From Firm-04 sp045627405 (GTDB taxonomy: Bacteria > Bacillota > Clostridia > Oscillospirales > Ruminococcaceae), in assembly GCA_045627405.1 (NCBI GenBank), contig JAZQNP010000081.1, positions 12,422 to 76,421 of the forward strand: DNA of 64,000 bases, given 5' to 3'. Shown one piece after another: positions 60,126-64,000 of the stretch. How positions within the stretch are numbered: the first letter of the stretch is position 1; each line of letters begins with the position of its first letter. A program made the position numbers and the translations under genes. The notes under the pieces were generated by a model. That model was given only the letters and a program-made list of their open reading frames with translations. It was not told the DNA's origin and did no database searches.

Positions 60126-61352
60126 ATGCGATTTGCCGTTGCACAGTCCGGCGGTCCGACCTGCGCAATCAACGCTTCCCTCGCAGGCATCTGCGAAGCG
60201 GTTGCAGAGCTGCGCAACAAGCTCCAAAATCAGGAAGATACCCTTGAAGTCTACGGCATCCGGCACGGAATTCAGGGTCTGCTTGACGGGGAGCTTGTCA
60301 ATCTGGATATCTGTCTGTCAGATGTGGACAGTCTGGAACTGCTCAAACGCACGCCCGGTGCCGCGCTCGGCTCCTGCCGCTTCCGGCTTCCAAAGGCACA
60401 GCAGGACGATTCTGTTTACAAAAAAATATCTTCGATTCTTCGTGAGAATTCGATTGATGTTCTCTTTTATATCGGCGGCAATGACTCTATGGATACCGTC
60501 GCAAAGCTCAGTGCATGGCTCGCTGAGAACGGCAGCCCGATTCGTGTGATCGGCGTGCCGAAAACCATTGACAATGATCTTGTCGGTACTGACCACACAC
60601 CGGGATTCGGCTCGGCGGCAAAATATCTTGCCATGACGCTGACGGAGATTATCCGTGACTGCTCGGTTTATCAGGTTCCGTCCGTCACGATCTGCGAAAT
60701 CATGGGGCGCGATGCGGGCTGGCTTGCAGCTTCCGCCTGTCTTCTCCGCGCAAACGGTGAATCTGCTCCGCAGTATATCTATCTGCCGGAATCTGATTTT
60801 TCTGTTGCACGGTTTCTGTCCGATGTGCGGGAAGCTCTCAAATCCCATCGCTCGGTTGTCTGTGCGGTCTCCGAGGGCGTTTCTCCACCCGATGCAGATC
60901 TCTTCCGCTCCGGCGAAAATGACGCCTACGGGCATGCCTATCTTTCCGGGATCGGCAAGTATCTCGAAACGCAGATCCGGCGCGAGATCGGCTGCAAGGT
61001 GCGCTCTGTCGAACTGAATATCATGCAGAGATGCTCCTCGCATCTTGCTTCGGCTGCCGACCTTGCAGAAGCTGCAAACTGCGGCAGACATGCTGTCACC
61101 CTTGCGATGCGCGGTGAGAGCGGCGTGATGGTCACAATGCAGCGCGACGATGCGGACGGACACTATCAGATTCGCTACGGGCAGATGGACGCGGCAGATG
61201 CCGCAAACTGCATCCGCACGTTCCCGAAAGCATGGATCACTCCTGCGGGCAATCAGGTCACGGAGGAGGCGGTCGGCTATTTTCTTCCGCTCATTCAGGG
61301 CGAGGTGTTCCCGGTCATGCGAAACGGGATGCCTGTGCATTTTCATATCTGA
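60126..61352 (+). CDS. PPi-type 6-phosphofructokinase
   Basis: 408 residues from ATG at 60126 (gaaaggag upstream), longer than the roughly 320 of ATP-type PfkA. Motifs: AVAQSGGPTCAINASLAG (nucleotide/PPi loop), FYIGGNDSMDTVAKL, where the second acidic residue in GGNDS marks the PPi-using branch (ATP enzymes have GGDGS), and IGVPKTIDNDLVGTDHTPGFGSAAKY, whose PKTIDND Lys also marks PPi use. EIMGRDAGWLAASACLL is conserved. It would phosphorylate fructose 6-phosphate with pyrophosphate, reversibly. Phosphoryl donor is inferred from these motifs. Confidence 0.88.
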   Translation: MRFAVAQSGGPTCAINASLAGICEAVAELRNKLQNQEDTLEVYGIRHGIQGLLDGELVNLDICLSDVDSLELLKRTPGAALGSCRFRLPKAQQDDSVYKKISSILRENSIDVLFYIGGNDSMDTVAKLSAWLAENGSPIRVIGVPKTIDNDLVGTDHTPGFGSAAKYLAMTLTEIIRDCSVYQVPSVTICEIMGRDAGWLAASACLLRANGESAPQYIYLPESDFSVARFLSDVREALKSHRSVVCAVSEGVSPPDADLFRSGENDAYGHAYLSGIGKYLETQIRREIGCKVRSVELNIMQRCSSHLASAADLAEAANCGRHAVTLAMRGESGVMVTMQRDDADGHYQIRYGQMDAADAANCIRTFPKAWITPAGNQVTEEAVGYFLPLIQGEVFPVMRNGMPVHFHI

Positions 61353-61390
61353 ATGTTACATTTTCATATGGTAACCTCTTTCCTTTCTGA

Positions 61391-61421
61391 GCCGGACGGC
61401 GTTGCTGTCCGGCGTTTTTTT
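61391..61421 (+). terminator. Terminator of the phosphofructokinase gene
   Basis: 7-bp stem gccggac / gtccggc (61391-61397, 61407-61413), then g and seven T. Confidence 0.85.
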
Positions 61422-61455
61422 GCGTCTATGCCGCACAAGCTGAACAGCGGCGGTG

Positions 61456-61484
61456 TTGCAATTTGTCTTTTCACATGCTATAAT
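61456..61484 (+). promoter_or_regulatory. Promoter of the ECF sigma-serpin operon
   Basis: TTGCAA (61456-61461), 17-bp spacer ending in TGC, TATAAT (61479-61484). It is of housekeeping type; no ECF-type GGAAC -35 box was seen before the sigma gene. Confidence 0.65.
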
Positions 61485-61746
61485 AAAAAAAGAAAACCGC
61501 CCATACCGGACGGCTCTAAAATGAGAGGGTCTTGAATTCAATGGAGAGGGTTTGAATTCATGTTCGAGTTTATTGTAGCATATTTTCACTGGAATTGCAA
61601 CCAAATGACAAGAAATTCTACACATATTCCATATAATGTGCATCGTATTTATGCAAAACAAACAAAGTTTGCAGACAGATAAGGATTTTACCATTTTACG
61701 GACGTACTATGGTTGAAAGCAGCTTTCAGGCAAAAGGAGAACCCAT

Positions 61747-62295
61747 ATGGAACAGGACGCAGGCAGCTACCGCCGCTATCTTGACGGCGATCAGGCTGCG
61801 TTTACCGAGATTGTCAGGGAATTCCGCGATCCGGTGACGTTTTTTATTCAGAGGTATGTTCACGACATTTGTGCGGCAGAGGACATCGCTGCGGACGTGT
61901 TCATGGATCTGATCGTACATCCGAACAGGTATCGCTTCCATTCTTCGTTCCGCACTTACCTGTTTATTCTTGCCAGAAGCCGGTCGCTCGACTGGCTCCG
62001 CCGCAAAAAACGCAGACAGACGGTTCCGCTTTCCGATGCAGAGGAGCTCCTTACGGATGAAACCGATCTCGAAGCGCAGATGCTCCGCGATGAGCAGGCG
62101 CGCAGACTGCATGAGGCAATCGCGCTGCTGCCGGAGGATCAGCAGATTGCGGTGCATCTGGTGTACTTTGAAGAGCGCAGCTATGAGGACACTGCGCGCA
62201 TTATGAAGAAATCACGCAAACAGGTCGATAATCTGATCTATCGCGCGAAGCTGAAACTGAGGAGCCTCTTGACCGAGGAGGATACAACAAAATGA
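61747..62295 (+). CDS. ECF-type RNA polymerase sigma factor
   Basis: 182 residues with regions 2 and 4 only. Region 2: FTEIVREFRDPVTFFIQRYVHDICAAEDIAADVFMDLIV and FRTYLFILARSRSLDWLRRKKRR; region 4: AIALLPEDQQIAVHLVYFEERSYEDTARIMKKSRKQVDNLIYRAKLKL. Shine-Dalgarno aaaaggag. It overlaps the next gene, a membrane protein, by 4 bp (ATGA), the usual arrangement for a sigma factor and its anti-sigma partner. Confidence 0.92.
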   Translation: MEQDAGSYRRYLDGDQAAFTEIVREFRDPVTFFIQRYVHDICAAEDIAADVFMDLIVHPNRYRFHSSFRTYLFILARSRSLDWLRRKKRRQTVPLSDAEELLTDETDLEAQMLRDEQARRLHEAIALLPEDQQIAVHLVYFEERSYEDTARIMKKSRKQVDNLIYRAKLKLRSLLTEEDTTK

Positions 62296-62993
62296 GAATG
62301 GATCATTCTGCTTTTGAGGCGGAGGTGCTGCGCCGCAGCGATGCCTACCGCCAAAACCGGAGCAAACGCCGAAAGCAGTATGCTGCCGGCTTGCTTGCAG
62401 TCTTCTGCTGCGTCGGGCTGGGTGTGACAGCTCATGTACTGCTGCCGGATCGGATTTCTGTCAAGTCAACCGCAACCCATGAGACGGTTGCTGCAAACGA
62501 TGCAGCGATTGGTGAAAAAAGCGTTCTCACCACTGCTGCCGGGGAAACCGAAATAGGAGCTGAACAAGATAAAGCTTCAAATGACGGAAAGGACGGCGCG
62601 GCAGCCGATCCCGTTGATGGGGATTACGACTGGACTGCGGCGCAGCCAAATGCGGCGCAAACACAGGTCACGGTCACAGCAGAGTGCGACAGCTATCCGC
62701 GCAATGCGGAAACTGTCACGTTTGTGTTCCGAAATGACAGCGATGAAGCCGTTACGACTTCATCGTATGCAAGTCATCTGCAAATGCCGAACGGTGGGGA
62801 AGTCATCTTTGATTGGGCGATCACTGAGGCACAATGGACGGAGTCTCTTGTGACGGTGCAGCCGCATGAGACCGCTTTGATCACCGTTGATCTGACGCGG
62901 TACAGACCGCACATCAGCTCTGCCGGCACCTATACGCTGATCTTTGACGGCGGCTATGCTGCGGAATTTACCCTTGTGAAGGAGGGAAACTGA
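62292..62993 (+). CDS. Putative anti-sigma factor, single-pass membrane protein
   Basis: 233 residues. A short cytoplasmic N-terminus (FEAEVLRRSDAYRQNRSKRRKQ) precedes one helix (about 30-52, AAGLLAVFCCVGLGVTAHVLL), an acidic linker, and a C-terminal beta domain (about 115-233) with VTVTAECDSYPRNAETVTFVFRNDSDEAVTT and TYTLIFDGGYAAEFTLVKEG, which looks immunoglobulin-like. The anti-sigma role is inferred from position, coupling with the sigma gene and topology. The cytoplasmic part is only about 28 residues, shorter than a normal zinc-type anti-sigma domain, so the binding mode would be unusual. Stop and next start overlap (TGATG). Confidence 0.65.
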   Translation: MRMDHSAFEAEVLRRSDAYRQNRSKRRKQYAAGLLAVFCCVGLGVTAHVLLPDRISVKSTATHETVAANDAAIGEKSVLTTAAGETEIGAEQDKASNDGKDGAAADPVDGDYDWTAAQPNAAQTQVTVTAECDSYPRNAETVTFVFRNDSDEAVTTSSYASHLQMPNGGEVIFDWAITEAQWTESLVTVQPHETALITVDLTRYRPHISSAGTYTLIFDGGYAAEFTLVKEGN

Positions 62994-64000
62994 TGATGAA
63001 AAGGAACAAAACTCTATGTAAAACAAATCCAGCCGCACTCGTGCTGGCAGTGATTCTGACAGCAAATCTTACCGCGTGCGGACAGGGGGAACAAGTGATG
63101 GCAACGAATCTGATGAAGCAGCCCGGCATAACGGAACCGGACGACAGCGCACCGATTCCCGCGAACGGTCATGAAAACAGGATTGCGCTGCCCGAAGAAT
63201 TCCTGCGTCAGCAGACCGGCTTCGCGCTGGAACTGACGCGGTACTGCGCGGAGGATGCGGAGGGCGAAAATATGCTTGTCTCGCCGTATTCTGTCATGCA
63301 GGCTCTTGCGATGACTGCCAACGGCGCAAACGGTGAGACGCTTGCCGAAATGGAGACGGTGCTCGGAGGAGAGACTTCTCTCAGCACACTCAACGGTCTG
63401 CTGATGTCTCTGCGCACCGGACTGACAAACGAGGAGGATGCCAGGCTCTCCACAGCCAATTCCGTCTGGATTCGGGAGCAGCAAAATCTCCGTGTACTGC
63501 CCTCTTTCTTGCAGACCAATGCCGATTATTACGGCGCGGATGCCTACACTGCGCCCTTTGACAAGTCAACGGTCGATGAGATCAATACATGGGTCAGCGA
63601 CAATACCGACGGCATGATTCCGAAGCTGCTCGATGAAATCTCTCAGGATTCTATGATGTATCTCATCAATGCGGTTGCATTTGATGCGAAGTGGGCAGTG
63701 CCGTATGACGATGACCGAATCGACGACGGCGTATTCACGGCTGCGGACGGTTCCGAGCAGGATGTGAAGATGATGCAGTCCACAGAGGGACAGTTCCTCT
63801 CTGACGACCATATGCGCGGATTTCTGAAATACTACACTGAGGGCTATGTCTTTGCCGCGATGCTGCCGGAGGAGAGCATGACGCCGGAGGCATATCTGAA
63901 CGGGCTGACTGCGGATGCCCTGCAAACGATTCTGCGTGAACGGGTATTCTGTGATGTCTATGCCACAATGCCGCAGTTCTCCTTTGATTACGGTACGGAG
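62993..64000 (+). CDS. Lipoprotein serpin (3' end outside window)
   Basis: 336 codons are visible and the frame is still open at the window end. ATG ATG at 62993/62996 follows aaggaggg. The N-terminus is a lipoprotein signal with lipobox LTAC, so it is membrane-tethered outside. The serpin fold is clear: NMLVSPYSVMQALAMTANGANGETLAEM, DNTDGMIPKLLD, MYLINAVAFDAKWAVPYD, FAAMLPEE. The reactive centre loop, which would show the target protease class, lies past the window. Serpins trap serine or cysteine proteases. It is the third gene of the sigma/anti-sigma operon, so it may be a regulated defence against outside proteases (inference). Confidence 0.9.
   Translation, partial: MMKRNKTLCKTNPAALVLAVILTANLTACGQGEQVMATNLMKQPGITEPDDSAPIPANGHENRIALPEEFLRQQTGFALELTRYCAEDAEGENMLVSPYSVMQALAMTANGANGETLAEMETVLGGETSLSTLNGLLMSLRTGLTNEEDARLSTANSVWIREQQNLRVLPSFLQTNADYYGADAYTAPFDKSTVDEINTWVSDNTDGMIPKLLDEISQDSMMYLINAVAFDAKWAVPYDDDRIDDGVFTAADGSEQDVKMMQSTEGQFLSDDHMRGFLKYYTEGYVFAAMLPEESMTPEAYLNGLTADALQTILRERVFCDVYATMPQFSFDYGTE

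Larger units (their letters stand above)
61353..61746. other. 394-bp intergenic region before the ECF sigma gene
   Basis: Contains the phosphofructokinase terminator, the ECF-operon promoter (61456-61484), an untranslated leader of about 255 nt, a two-copy direct repeat of about 20 bp at 61522-61562 (gagagggt plus ttgaattca in each), and a palindrome tgaaagc-a-gctttca at 61714-61728 just before the ribosome site. No coding sequence recognised. Confidence 0.6.

Overview
The window reads as chromosomal DNA of a low-to-mid GC Firmicute of the Ruminococcus / Oscillospiraceae type. Three lines of sequence evidence point there: secreted plant-cell-wall enzymes that carry type I dockerins (pectate lyase, rhamnogalacturonan lyase, and a third dockerin protein), a forespore sigma factor (SigG), and the gut-type carboxynorspermidine route to spermidine. 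Base composition looks to be a little above 50 % GC by eye (not computed). Ribosome-binding sites are of the AAGGAGG / GGGTGA type, and several genes appear to start with TTG or GTG. No tRNA, rRNA, CRISPR array, prophage or intact insertion sequence was seen. I infer Ruminococcus-like; the species cannot be fixed from the window.

Layout. 1-3.7 kb: end of an MtaD-type deaminase, then polA-rimI. 3.7-9.8 kb (minus): two dockerin-bearing pectin lyases, each with its own promoter and terminator. 10-13.8 kb (minus): an FtsX-type ABC exporter. 14-21.4 kb: sigG, a YigZ protein, tmcAL, ackA, a cytidine deaminase with an extra N-terminal region, an orphan oligopeptide-binding lipoprotein and exonuclease III. 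21.4-23.6 kb: a FeoA-FeoB fusion whose Shine-Dalgarno lies inside a perfect 17-bp hairpin. 23.6-28.5 kb: a MoxR / DUF58 / transglutaminase operon behind a terminator-like leader. 28.5-30.3 kb: an unknown protein plus tsaE-tsaB. 30.3-33.9 kb: spermidine genes (carboxynorspermidine dehydrogenase and decarboxylase, agmatine deiminase).

34-38.6 kb (minus) holds three membrane proteins: a predicted pseudokinase with PASTA repeats and an N-terminal zinc ribbon, a second zinc-ribbon membrane protein with acidic and Thr-rich tracts, and a third membrane protein of unknown function. 38.6-42.8 kb (minus): a methionine gamma-lyase-like protein, a GNAT protein and two tandem M42 aminopeptidases. 43-45.4 kb: an MBOAT/SGNH pair for surface O-acylation. 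45.4-47.05 kb: a CDF metal exporter and a tiny membrane protein. 47.06-47.33 kb: a 270-bp imperfect palindrome that carries symmetric internal hairpins. 47.4-49.5 kb: a dockerin / carbohydrate-binding surface protein. 49.8-54.3 kb: histidine phosphatase, trkA, trkH (potassium uptake) and patatin. 54.4-59.8 kb (minus): a degenerate response regulator, NADP-type glutamate dehydrogenase and the three-part proton-translocating transhydrogenase. 60-61.4 kb: a PPi-type phosphofructokinase. 61.7-64 kb: ECF sigma factor, putative anti-sigma protein and a secreted lipoprotein serpin that runs off the window.

Together the genes describe a fermentative, fibre-degrading anaerobe (acetate kinase, PPi-linked glycolysis, NADPH/glutamate balance) with surface display of polysaccharidases. 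The parts most worth follow-up are the ECF-serpin operon, the pseudokinase locus, the palindromic element and the feoB hairpin.
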